DNA of 23,915 bases, taken from the NCBI GenBank assembly GCA_945787485.1, contig CALZHV010000009.1, positions 1 to 23,915 on the forward strand, in the 5' to 3' direction. Of the stretch, positions 7,248 to 15,270 are shown piece by piece. Source of the stretch: an uncultured Lachnospiraceae bacterium. GTDB lineage: Bacteria; Bacillota; Clostridia; Lachnospirales; Lachnospiraceae. Each line of letters starts with the position of its first letter. Position 1 is the first letter of the stretch. The translations under genes and the position numbers were made by a program. The notes below the pieces were generated by a model. That model worked only from the letters and a program-made list of their open reading frames with translations, was not told where the DNA came from and did not search any database.

Positions 7248-8258
7248 TTACAGCTTTGCTCTTTTAGTTAAAATAATCATCACAGTTACACTCAAAACCA
7301 GCAATATAAACGGCGTAGTCACCTTTCCGATTTTTTTGACCTGGGTTTCGCCCTTTACCAGGTTTTTGCCGGAATTATCTATTTGTTCAACAATTTCTTT
7401 GACGGTACCCGAATGTTCTTCAAGATAAAATGTTCCACCGGTCTTTTCAACTGCTGCTTTCATCTCAAGACGGGCTTCATTTGTCATGTTTTCCGTGCCT
7501 ATGCCATATACTACCACACTGTTTTTCTTACAAATATCTGCTGCAGCATCAAGTGTGAGCATCGGTTCTCCCTGCAGGTCATTGTCAGTAGAAAAAATCA
7601 TTATTCTCGTTCTGTCCTCATCTATGTCAGGGAAATTATAAACGGCCGACGCCATTCCCTCCGGGATAAGTGAGCTTCCTCTTTCATCGCTTCCGTAATC
7701 GGTTCCCGCTATAAGATATTCTCCCTGTTTGTAATCATAGTTTCCAAAGCTGTTTAGATAATGCTGTCTCATGTCAAGAGCCTTCTCCAGCTTATCAAGC
7801 TCATCAATAACATATTCATAGTCATCCGTAAGAGGAACAAGCAATACAGGAGAGCTGTTAAAAATTACAATTCCAAACCTCTCTCCCCTCAATGAATTAA
7901 CAGTTTCCTTGAGCCTTCCTACAAGACTTTGATTTAACTCATCTACTGAATAAGAAATATCAATACAAAGAATAATATCTCTGCTATATTGTTCTTTATT
8001 TGTAACCTCTATCGTATAAGGTCTTGCTGCCAATATCAAAGACACAACTATAGATACAACACATGCTGTCTTAATAAAGAAAACAAGAATACGATATTTT
8101 TTCATTTTTTTCTTTACATATTTTTCTTCCTGAATATACTCCGGATTAATTACTTTTTTTCCGCTTTGATATTCATCCTTTTTATTAAATTTAATAAATG
8201 ACAATATCAAAATAGCAACAATTCCAAGTATAATCACGATTGGATACATTAATTCCAT
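7248..8258 (-). CDS. Membrane-anchored von Willebrand factor A protein (BatA-like)
   Basis: A 336-aa protein with hydrophobic helices at about 5-22 and 56-77, a vWA domain from about 92 to 300 and a C-terminal helix (about 312-330). The full MIDAS is visible: DISYS (D100, S102, S104), the AGTDYGS loop (about 184-190) and FSTDND (222-227). It begins 10 bases inside the preceding small membrane-protein gene. A second in-frame ATG at 8249 forms a TAATG junction, but the AGAAGGG site fits the first ATG at 8258 better. Two paralogous vWA proteins in tandem after DUF58 is the BatA/BatB arrangement; in characterised operons they support envelope stress tolerance, but the role here is not known. Confidence 0.85.
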   Translation of the reverse strand: MELMYPIVIILGIVAILILSFIKFNKKDEYQSGKKVINPEYIQEEKYVKKKMKKYRILVFFIKTACVVSIVVSLILAARPYTIEVTNKEQYSRDIILCIDISYSVDELNQSLVGRLKETVNSLRGERFGIVIFNSSPVLLVPLTDDYEYVIDELDKLEKALDMRQHYLNSFGNYDYKQGEYLIAGTDYGSDERGSSLIPEGMASAVYNFPDIDEDRTRIMIFSTDNDLQGEPMLTLDAAADICKKNSVVVYGIGTENMTNEARLEMKAAVEKTGGTFYLEEHSGTVKEIVEQIDNSGKNLVKGETQVKKIGKVTTPFILLVLSVTVMIILTKRAKL

Positions 8259-8731
8259 GTTTCGATTGCCCTTCTTGTTTTTTGTAAAGCTGTGCTGACA
8301 TCACCTACTGAATCCTGTGCAAATTCCGGAATATAATATTCCGCAATCAGATTTTCGAGCGAAGGCATATTAAGCTTTCTGATATCCTGCAAAGTACAGC
8401 TTTGTACATTTATCCGTGTTGCTTCATAAACAAATGAACGTATGCACATACTCATCTTCTGATAAGCATCTCGGCTTGTAATACTGCCTTGTGCCAATTC
8501 CGCCTCTATTTTGTTTACCTCCTGAATATACTTTTGCTTTAATTGTTCGATATCTACAGGTTGTACAACAACCTTAACTTCAGGTGTTTTTTTAGGTTCT
8601 CTTTGCTTTGCTTTTTCTACTATCTTAGACACGATAAGAAAAATCAGATAACCAAATACTATTAAACTTAATAAAACCGGAAGCCACAATGCATACGAAA
8701 ACGGCTCCTGTAATTGTACTGTTGTTTCCAT
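8249..8731 (-). CDS. Small single-pass membrane protein of the MoxR/vWA operon (DUF4381-like)
   Basis: A 160-aa protein with one strong hydrophobic helix (about 13-36) followed by a basic, then coiled-coil-like segment (about 37-85) and a helical C-terminal domain. DUF4381-type proteins hold this slot between DUF58 and the first vWA gene in many Bat-like operons, and its size and topology match. I cannot confirm the family by sequence motif alone. It starts one base after the DUF58 stop, with GAGG inside that stop region as ribosome binding site, and overlaps the next gene by 10 bases, so translation is coupled. Confidence 0.65.
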   Translation of the reverse strand: METTVQLQEPFSYALWLPVLLSLIVFGYLIFLIVSKIVEKAKQREPKKTPEVKVVVQPVDIEQLKQKYIQEVNKIEAELAQGSITSRDAYQKMSMCIRSFVYEATRINVQSCTLQDIRKLNMPSLENLIAEYYIPEFAQDSVGDVSTALQKTRRAIETWN

Positions 8732-8732
8732 A

Positions 8733-9617
8733 TTACCTCATTTCAAGCTTATGCTTTTCTAACAATTCTACTATATGAGAATCCAAATCCTTTGTATCGT
8801 CTATCATAACCATTGCAATTCCGCATTTTCTCACCTTATCCATGCAGCTGTCATAGATTTGTTTTCTCTTTTTCTCTATTCGCTTAGTTAACTTTTTATC
8901 TTCTGTCAAATATGCCGGAAGATATTCTTCTTCATCGACATTGTAAACATTTTTCCCGCTCAGGCTTGCATCGCTTACACACAAAATAAGCACATCATTT
9001 CTGTATTTCAGCATTTTGAGATTGTTTTCATCAATATTGTTAATACCTTCCATATCCGTCACAATAAGAATTATCATATTTCGTTTTATGTTCTTCTCTA
9101 TATATTCGACGGAAGACTCAAGTGTTGAAAAATTATTTTTTGTAACCGCACTGTTATAATGTGCCAATATGTTTTCAATATTTATCAGACCTGTCCTAAG
9201 CGGAAAATAACTCATTCCCTTTTCTGTCGGAAATATTGAACCGATAAAATCATTATTTTTGCTTACAAGATATGCAAGAGTACCTGCTCCCATAAGTGCA
9301 ATATCTCTTTTCTCCCTGCCGCTTTTAGTATCAGCAAGCATTCTCCTGTTTGTGTCCATTAACAGCAAAATATTATGCCTTTTTTCGGCGATATATTGAC
9401 GAACCAGAACCTTCTGACTCCTTGCGGTTGCTTTCCAGTCAATATCCTTGATGTCATCACCGGGAACATACTCTCTGAGTTCATCAAAATTCATACTTCT
9501 ACCCTTGTAGACAGAATTATAAGAACCGTCAATCAGCCTTGTTGTGGTTTTATTTGTATGAATCGCTTTATAATTTTTAAGATTCGTCTGAATCTTAGAA
9601 ACGTATTTCAATTTCAT
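8733..9617 (-). CDS. DUF58 protein
   Basis: A 294-aa DUF58 protein. The diagnostic segment YVPGDDIKDIDWKATAR (50-66) is intact, preceded by the GSYNSVYKGRSMNFDELREY stretch. It is followed by LLLMDTNRRM (84-93), the degenerate vWA-like beta strand that is usual in the family. It lacks the two N-terminal membrane helices of the long DUF58 form and so matches the short, soluble form found next to MoxR. DUF58 proteins are nearly always encoded beside a MoxR ATPase and are taken to be its partner; no enzymatic reaction is known. The start overlaps the MoxR stop (ATGA). Confidence 0.9.
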   Translation of the reverse strand: MKLKYVSKIQTNLKNYKAIHTNKTTTRLIDGSYNSVYKGRSMNFDELREYVPGDDIKDIDWKATARSQKVLVRQYIAEKRHNILLLMDTNRRMLADTKSGREKRDIALMGAGTLAYLVSKNNDFIGSIFPTEKGMSYFPLRTGLINIENILAHYNSAVTKNNFSTLESSVEYIEKNIKRNMIILIVTDMEGINNIDENNLKMLKYRNDVLILCVSDASLSGKNVYNVDEEEYLPAYLTEDKKLTKRIEKKRKQIYDSCMDKVRKCGIAMVMIDDTKDLDSHIVELLEKHKLEMR

Positions 9618-10612
9618 GGTGTTTTAACTGCTCCTATTATAGCATCGATAATTGTCTCTTCTTTCACTCCATCAGCCATTGCTGAAAAATTAAGCATTAT
9701 TCTGTGTCTCAAAACGCTATATCTTAAAGCCTTTACATCATCCGGAATACAATAACCTCTTCCGTTTAACAATGCAACTGCCTTTGCAACCTCCATAAAT
9801 GCTATGGCAGCTCTTGTACTTGCTCCCATTTCCACATAGCCCTTCAATTCTGAAGGTAACAACTGATCCGCAATTCTTGTTGCCTGAACAATATTTACTA
9901 TATACTGTTTAATTGAAGGGTCTACATATACTCTCTTGCATAAATTCTGAAGATATACAATATCATCAAGACTTGCAACAGAGCTCGATTTAGCAAACAC
10001 GTCATTTTCTATTCTGTTTAAAATTTCGATTTCTTCCGCAGGTGAAGGATATTGCAATTTTTCTTTGAGAAGAAATCTGTCAAGCTGTGCTTCTGCAAGC
10101 ACGTATGTTCCTTCCTGTTCGATAGGGTTTTGCGTAGCAATTACTATAAAGACGTCCGGTAATTTGTAAGTATGTCCACCGATACTTACTGATTTTTCCT
10201 GCATTGCTTCAAGCATGGCACTCTGTGTTTTTGCACTTGAACGGTTAATCTCGTCAAGCAATACAAAATTGGAATGTACCGGTCCAAGCTGTGTGTCAAA
10301 TGTGTTTGTTGCCATGTTGTATGTCTGTGTACCGATTATATCACTTGGCAATAAATCCGGTGTGCACTGAATTCTTGAAAAAGCTCCGTTTACAGCTTCC
10401 GTCATGACTTTTGCGGCAGTAGTTTTTGCAAGTCCCGGAACAGATTCAAGTAAAACATGTCCATTTGCGACCAATGCAGCCATAAGAGAAAAACCAAGCC
10501 ACGGCTGTCCTACAACCTTGCTGTGATAATAGCTGTTTATTCTGTTAGTTATTGTAACAGCTCTATCCAATTCTTCTTTTGTAATCTGATTGTTTACTGT
10601 CTGTGTATCCAT
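9614..10612 (-). CDS. MoxR-family AAA+ ATPase
   Basis: A MoxR-type AAA+ ATPase of 332 aa, counted from the ATG at 10612. I chose this start because a strong GGAGGG site lies 4 bases before it, whereas the longer frame from 10627 would place that site inside the coding region. The Walker A segment is ESVPGLAKTT (about 56-65); most relatives have Gly where this has Ser (EGVPGLAKT). Walker B is FVLLDEINR (116-124), sensor 1 is ATQNP (159-163), followed by EQEGTYVLAEAQLDRF (165-180). It probably remodels the vWA proteins encoded downstream using ATP. It is first in the tight operon and lies 30 bases after the phosphoesterase gene. Confidence 0.92.
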   Translation of the reverse strand: MDTQTVNNQITKEELDRAVTITNRINSYYHSKVVGQPWLGFSLMAALVANGHVLLESVPGLAKTTAAKVMTEAVNGAFSRIQCTPDLLPSDIIGTQTYNMATNTFDTQLGPVHSNFVLLDEINRSSAKTQSAMLEAMQEKSVSIGGHTYKLPDVFIVIATQNPIEQEGTYVLAEAQLDRFLLKEKLQYPSPAEEIEILNRIENDVFAKSSSVASLDDIVYLQNLCKRVYVDPSIKQYIVNIVQATRIADQLLPSELKGYVEMGASTRAAIAFMEVAKAVALLNGRGYCIPDDVKALRYSVLRHRIMLNFSAMADGVKEETIIDAIIGAVKTP

Positions 10613-10642
10613 TTTACCCTCCATCATAATAATTCTGTAACT

Positions 10643-11239
10643 TTAATATAGTAAATCCAATAATTCCTTTAAGCTTTTAGGCTCATATTCCATATAAGGA
10701 AACATGCAGCCAACATTAATTGCTTTAAATGCTTCTTCCTTTTCATGTCTGAAATTTATATCTTCATTCATTCGTCTTATACAATCCTTGAAGAAATCAT
10801 TTTCTATTGTATTATGAGTATGCCCATAAATCAAAATTGAACCCTTATGCTGATTATTCCACATAAGAATCGGATAATGACACAGTATCAACGCATATTT
10901 TCGGTCATTAGCAACATCTTGTATTTCAAGATAATCATGTATTTCATCAAATAATTCCAAATACCCGGCATCTGTCAAATCATCATGATTTCCCTGTATC
11001 AGAATCTTATGACCATTCATAAGGGAAATAACATCATAAAGTGAATGTTTTCTAAGCTTCATGCCCACATCACCTAATATATATACGGTATCATCCTCCG
11101 TCACTCTGGCATTCCACTTTTCTACCATAACCTTGTGCATTTCCTCAATATTTTCAAATGGTCTTCCATCATATTTTTTTCCGCTTACACTTAACTGACT
11201 TTTGCAGTAAAGATGTAAATCGCCAATATAATAATTCAT
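10643..11239 (-). CDS. Calcineurin-like metallophosphoesterase
   Basis: A compact 198-aa metallophosphoesterase. The whole ordered set of metal ligands is visible: GDLH near the N-terminus (normally D-x-H), GDVG, GNHD, CHYP and GHTH. These bind two metal ions and hydrolyse phosphoesters; the substrate cannot be inferred. It is a single soluble domain with no signal peptide. GGGATAAG precedes the ATG. It is encoded on the same strand, between the polysaccharide cluster and the MoxR operon, and may be co-transcribed with the latter. A link to either system is not established. Confidence 0.85.
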   Translation of the reverse strand: MNYYIGDLHLYCKSQLSVSGKKYDGRPFENIEEMHKVMVEKWNARVTEDDTVYILGDVGMKLRKHSLYDVISLMNGHKILIQGNHDDLTDAGYLELFDEIHDYLEIQDVANDRKYALILCHYPILMWNNQHKGSILIYGHTHNTIENDFFKDCIRRMNEDINFRHEKEEAFKAINVGCMFPYMEYEPKSLKELLDLLY

Positions 11240-11299
11240 CTTATCCCATCTTAAATAATCATTTACAACGATTATATAACCTCATTTGATAATGCATAT

Positions 11300-11328
11300 A
11301 GGGTAGCATATTTCATGCCTATTTTCAA
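11300..11328 (-). promoter_or_regulatory. Possible promoter for the phosphoesterase-MoxR operon
   Basis: On the minus strand TTGAAA (11323-11328), a 17-base spacer and TGC-TACCCT (extended -10, hexamer 11300-11305) lie in the 120-base gap between the GT8 gene and the phosphoesterase. The -10 hexamer is poor but the TGN extension and the -35 are good. No convincing terminator for the GT8 gene was found in 11240-11359. Confidence 0.35.
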
Positions 11329-11359
11329 TATTTACAGCTTTTACTCTGTCACTATACAT

Positions 11360-12343
11360 TTATGATTTCTTTTTTAATATCATTGGCACAAGCGTATTTA
11401 TAATGCGACATCTTGTAAGAGGAAATGGCTTCATGACAAAATTAAATATATTCCAGCATGTAAAGTATAGCCTCCAGCCGTCATCAATATTCTCCCCTGC
11501 CCATGGTGTCATGTCGAGATATTTAATGTATTCTTCGGAAAATCTGTGTTTATTCCCTTTTCTCCATGGTCTTTCTTCTCCAAGAAAATGTATAATACAT
11601 GGATTTTTCTTTATATTTGCCAATTCTTCTTTTGAAGGCACGGGATAATCGCAATTTTTTTCAAACAATCTGTACCTGTATATATCATATGTATTATGAT
11701 AGTTATATGTAGGTGAAAGAGTTTTTATTTTCCCTACCTGGCTTCCGTTTATCGCATCCTGATCATTTGCATAAAGTTTACCGTTGTTTTTACAATAATA
11801 ATCTATTATTTCCTGACCGGTGTTGTTTTTTCTCCAGTTTTTTAAATCCACGAGAAGGACGCCTGCATTGTGATACGGTTTGTTCTTAAGCCCCATCTTT
11901 TCTTTTCTCTTGAGGCTGCATGTAGCTTCAATACATGCACCTATAGACAATTCGCCCATATCAGTATCCCATAATTCACTGAGACTTCCTCTTACAATTG
12001 TGTCTCCATCAAGATATATGACTCTTTCTACATTTTCAGGTAAGAGCTTATCTACAAGTAATCTGGCAAGAACTATCGGATTCCATGCTGATGTATCTAT
12101 CGTAAAATCAAAATAATGATGCATTTCGTTTAGCTCAATAAATATAACATCTCTTATACAAGCATTTTTAGAATATGTATTGACATATTCTGCCAGTTTT
12201 TTTTCAAGCCATGCAGGTATATGTAAAGACATTATATAAAAATGTATTTCTTCAACATGCATGTTATTTTCACATATTGATGTTATAGCTGCCGCTACCT
12301 GTGGTACAAATCCACCATCTATTGTATATAAAACATTCATCAT
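11360..12343 (-). CDS. GT8-family glycosyltransferase
   Basis: A retaining GT-A glycosyltransferase of family 8 (LgtC/GspA-like), 327 aa. VLYTIDGGFVPQVAAAITSI is the family's N-terminal strand-loop. RVIYLDGDTIVRGSLSELW (about 107-125) carries the DxD metal site (D112, D114), and PYHNAGVLLVDLKNW plus ANDQDAIN are the expected later motifs. CIIHFLGEERPW matches the C-terminal HFxG..KPW-type metal ligand. It is cytosolic or peripheral, transferring probably Glc or Gal from UDP-sugar. Either ATG at 12343 or 12340 could be used. It is the last gene of the polysaccharide cluster and is separated from licD by 84 bases with a weak hairpin. Confidence 0.88.
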   Translation of the reverse strand: MMNVLYTIDGGFVPQVAAAITSICENNMHVEEIHFYIMSLHIPAWLEKKLAEYVNTYSKNACIRDVIFIELNEMHHYFDFTIDTSAWNPIVLARLLVDKLLPENVERVIYLDGDTIVRGSLSELWDTDMGELSIGACIEATCSLKRKEKMGLKNKPYHNAGVLLVDLKNWRKNNTGQEIIDYYCKNNGKLYANDQDAINGSQVGKIKTLSPTYNYHNTYDIYRYRLFEKNCDYPVPSKEELANIKKNPCIIHFLGEERPWRKGNKHRFSEEYIKYLDMTPWAGENIDDGWRLYFTCWNIFNFVMKPFPLTRCRIINTLVPMILKKKS

Positions 12344-12401
12344 TCTCTTTCTACACTTTCTTATTAATTCGGTACAAAAAGGCCTGATTTTATCATCTGT
12401 A

Positions 12402-12432
12402 ATTAAAAATATGTAGCCTGCGATATGCTACA
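12402..12432 (-). terminator. Weak terminator or attenuator between licD and the GT8 gene
   Basis: On the minus strand TGTAGC-ATATCGCAG-GCTACA, followed by TATTTTTAATT, overlaps the licD stop codon. A six-base stem and an interrupted T-run suggest partial termination, which would lower GT8 expression relative to the upstream genes. Confidence 0.4.
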
Positions 12433-13306
12433 CTTTATCAGGAAAAACAAGCTTAGACGGTGCATGGCAATGTCTCTTTTCTTCCGGAGGAAGCTTCATA
12501 TAATCCTTATATGCTATAGTAAGGTATGAATCGTACTCCTTTGGCACCGGTATCGTCGTATTTTCAAACGGAACCTCCAACGGAACAAACAAATCTTCGT
12601 CGTTGTATTGAAGCCCGAACATTTCAAAATGCGGCTTTCTTCTTATCCAACACCAGTTAAGGTCTGTCACATAATGTTGTGCTTCCTCTTTTGATGTTGA
12701 TTGTGCAAGTTTTAAATATTTATTGTAAAGCTTTGTCGTTGTTATTCTAAACGTTTTAAGAAATGCACTAATGGCAAAGCATCCTGCGTAAGATATTTTT
12801 TTCTTTAGCGGACTCATTCCAATGGGGAGCTTTGGACGGCTGTATGTAGCCAACACACACAATCTTAATAAGATATAACATCGAAGTGCCAGCTTATCAC
12901 GTTTCTTCTTGTCCTGTGGCCAATAATCCATCGGAAATATATCTATAAAAATACCTCTGTGATATTTTACATCCTCATCCGTTGCCTCTATAAATGTGGA
13001 ATCCGTTCTTGATAATTTTGCAAACGCCATCACATATCCATCAGAAAGTCTCGGTTCCAAAAATTCATATTTACCTGTAAATTCCTTTGGTGCAATTAAA
13101 ACAAGCTTTTCAAAATCCTCTCTTGGCATAAGAAAATCCATATCGTCATCCCACGGAATAAATCCTTTGTGCCTTATTGCACCGAGAGTGGTCCCAAATC
13201 CCGTAACATATCTTAAATTGTATTTTTTGCATACGTGCTGAAGCTTAAAATATAAATCCAGCTCATATTCTCTTAATGTTTTTATTTCTTCGTCTGTATA
13301 AATCAT
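12428..13306 (-). CDS. LicD-family phosphotransferase (phosphocholine-type transferase)
   Basis: A 292-aa LicD protein. The family's N-terminal block is clear: LREYELDLYFKLQHVCKKYN, then YVTGFGTTLGAIRHKGFIPWDDDMDFLM, in which W52 and the DDDMD cluster (53-57) form the nucleotidyltransferase-like metal site. LicD enzymes transfer phosphocholine or another phospho-alcohol from a CDP-activated donor to a sugar of teichoic acid, capsule or LOS. It starts 5 bases after the stop of the fusion protein that carries a cytidylyltransferase domain (AGGA as ribosome binding site), so donor synthesis and transfer appear coupled. The actual substituent (choline, ethanolamine, glycerol, ribitol) is not determined by the sequence. 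Confidence 0.88.
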   Translation of the reverse strand: MIYTDEEIKTLREYELDLYFKLQHVCKKYNLRYVTGFGTTLGAIRHKGFIPWDDDMDFLMPREDFEKLVLIAPKEFTGKYEFLEPRLSDGYVMAFAKLSRTDSTFIEATDEDVKYHRGIFIDIFPMDYWPQDKKKRDKLALRCYILLRLCVLATYSRPKLPIGMSPLKKKISYAGCFAISAFLKTFRITTTKLYNKYLKLAQSTSKEEAQHYVTDLNWCWIRRKPHFEMFGLQYNDEDLFVPLEVPFENTTIPVPKEYDSYLTIAYKDYMKLPPEEKRHCHAPSKLVFPDKV

Positions 13307-13311
13307 AATAA

Positions 13312-15270
13312 TTAATCCTGCATTTTATTTCTGATTGCCGTACTGCTTATTCCTTCAGTATAAGAAAAAAATTCCATATTTGAACCTCTTTTTCGCAGTT
13401 CTTCAATTATATCATCCCAATGTCCAACATGATCATCTCCGGAAAAATGGCAGTCATAATGCAACTGTTCCCACGCTTTTAGCTTATCCGTATTATTAAA
13501 ATCAACGGGAATAACCTCATCCACTACCTTGAGTCCTTCAATTACAGCAGCACGATTTTCGTAAGAGATAACCGGCCGTTTTGCCTTGTAATATTCCACT
13601 AGTTCGTCTGTTAAAACTCCAACTATAAGATAGTCACAGCGTTCCTTACACCTCTCGAACAACCTCAAATGGCCAACATGGAAAAGGTCATATACCCCGG
13701 GAACATAACCAATTTTGTATGGCTTATCAGATTTTTCCGAAAGCTTTGTTATTTTTTTCATTCTCCTATAAAGTTTTTCATAATCCGGTGTTGCCCATTT
13801 ATACATCGGCTTATATACTTCTGTATTTCTTAAGCCTGTTATAAATTCAGTCTCCTTTTTTTCGAATTTATCGATTAACTCATCTGATATGCCATACCTT
13901 TCATACATAGTTTTTATATATATATGTTCTTCCATCATCTTAGCTGATGCATAGCAATATTTTATTGTTCTAAACATTGCGTATTTCAATGGGCACTTCT
14001 CCATCACGAATTCCTGATCATAAAACAAAATACCGTCTTGTTCGTAGAAACTATTACATGGAGCGAGGTCCAGATATCCTTTAGAAAGTATATCACCACA
14101 TTCATCCTTATCTATAACCTCGGAAGCCGTATATATGTAATTGTAAATAGAATCAAATATTTCAAAAACCTTTTCTTTGTCACTAACGATTAAATCCTTT
14201 ATCACATCACTAAGCGCAGGCCCTTCGCAATATGGCATTGAAAGATATGTTCCGTATTCATCTTCTTTAAGCTTCGCCTTGATTACAGGAACTCCATGAT
14301 TTATCAAATCCTCGGTATTTTCATATAATCTTTTTATATTATCTTCGCCCTGTTTCCATAGCGGTCTTTTCTTTACAATTTTACCTGAATGTATTGTTGT
14401 GGCACAACCTGACTTTTCACCTCTGTCCGTAGTTAATACGGCATAGTCAATATCAGATACTTCTCCCTTTGCAATATCAACAAGAAATGAATTAGACATA
14501 AACGGAAGTGCTCCGCCATCTATCAGCTCACCGAATATTCTATGTTCCAAGCCTACAATCGAATCGTCTATGTAATTATAATCGATAAGTCGTTCAAAGG
14601 AATTTGTTCCCTTCATATAATTGTCTGAAAAAATCATTTGAGGCATACTGCTGTCAGGAACAGGGTAATAGAATTTATAGTTGTCTATCTTGTTAGACTC
14701 CAGCAATGTCTCAATTTGTTTCTTTGAATAACAACGTCCTTCATCAAAAGACCTGTGCAGATAATTATTTATTCCGTCGTAGCAAATGCCTGTATACGGG
14801 TCCTTTGCGCCGCAAAAATACTTTATACCATATCTGTTTTCAGCAACTATAAAAAGATGCCCTTCTTTATTTAACATGTCCATCCAAACAGACAAAATAT
14901 TTTCATTTAAGTCAGACAAAGTATGATATGCAATAATGTAATCGTATTTTCCCTGCCTGGTTTTATCAAATTCTTCCGCAGATAGTACGACTACATTTTC
15001 TTGTTCTTCATATCTTTTTGAGACAATATCCTTTTTTTCACAAGAAGTAATTGCAGTCACACTTTTACATCTTCTTGCAAACAGTCCTGTGAGGGCTCCT
15101 GATTGCGCATTTAACTCAAGTACCGTTGCCCTGTTATCAAATTCAAACCAGCTAAACAATGACTCTCTAAGCGGACTGTAATTCATATGAACATTAAAAT
15201 CATCACACTTGTCTAATTTTTGCATTGAAGCTATGTAATTTTTATCCGTTTCCGATTTAGTTTGTTTCAT
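13312..15270 (-). CDS. Three-part fusion: methyltransferase-like, kinase-like and CCT/ECT-type cytidylyltransferase domains
   Basis: A 652-aa protein, counted from the ATG at 15270 (AAGGAAAAT ribosome binding site; overlaps the upstream stop by 14 bases). Residues 42-215 resemble class I SAM methyltransferases of surface-glycan loci (ENRYGIKYFCG, DGINNYLHRSF, YYPVPDSSMP). Residues about 255-470 resemble aminoglycoside/choline-kinase-like phosphotransferases: MPYCEG, DLAPCN (401-406) in the catalytic-loop position without the usual His, and FYDQE (416-420) as second metal ligand. Residues 518-652 are a cytidylyltransferase with GYVPGVYDLFHVGHLRLFE (HxGH at 531-534) and TEGISSTAIRN (638-648), close to the RTEGIST motif of choline- or ethanolamine-phosphate enzymes. 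The simplest reading is synthesis of a CDP-alcohol donor for the LicD protein encoded next. The methyltransferase SAM site looks degenerate. Confidence 0.78.
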   Translation of the reverse strand: MKQTKSETDKNYIASMQKLDKCDDFNVHMNYSPLRESLFSWFEFDNRATVLELNAQSGALTGLFARRCKSVTAITSCEKKDIVSKRYEEQENVVVLSAEEFDKTRQGKYDYIIAYHTLSDLNENILSVWMDMLNKEGHLFIVAENRYGIKYFCGAKDPYTGICYDGINNYLHRSFDEGRCYSKKQIETLLESNKIDNYKFYYPVPDSSMPQMIFSDNYMKGTNSFERLIDYNYIDDSIVGLEHRIFGELIDGGALPFMSNSFLVDIAKGEVSDIDYAVLTTDRGEKSGCATTIHSGKIVKKRPLWKQGEDNIKRLYENTEDLINHGVPVIKAKLKEDEYGTYLSMPYCEGPALSDVIKDLIVSDKEKVFEIFDSIYNYIYTASEVIDKDECGDILSKGYLDLAPCNSFYEQDGILFYDQEFVMEKCPLKYAMFRTIKYCYASAKMMEEHIYIKTMYERYGISDELIDKFEKKETEFITGLRNTEVYKPMYKWATPDYEKLYRRMKKITKLSEKSDKPYKIGYVPGVYDLFHVGHLRLFERCKERCDYLIVGVLTDELVEYYKAKRPVISYENRAAVIEGLKVVDEVIPVDFNNTDKLKAWEQLHYDCHFSGDDHVGHWDDIIEELRKRGSNMEFFSYTEGISSTAIRNKMQD

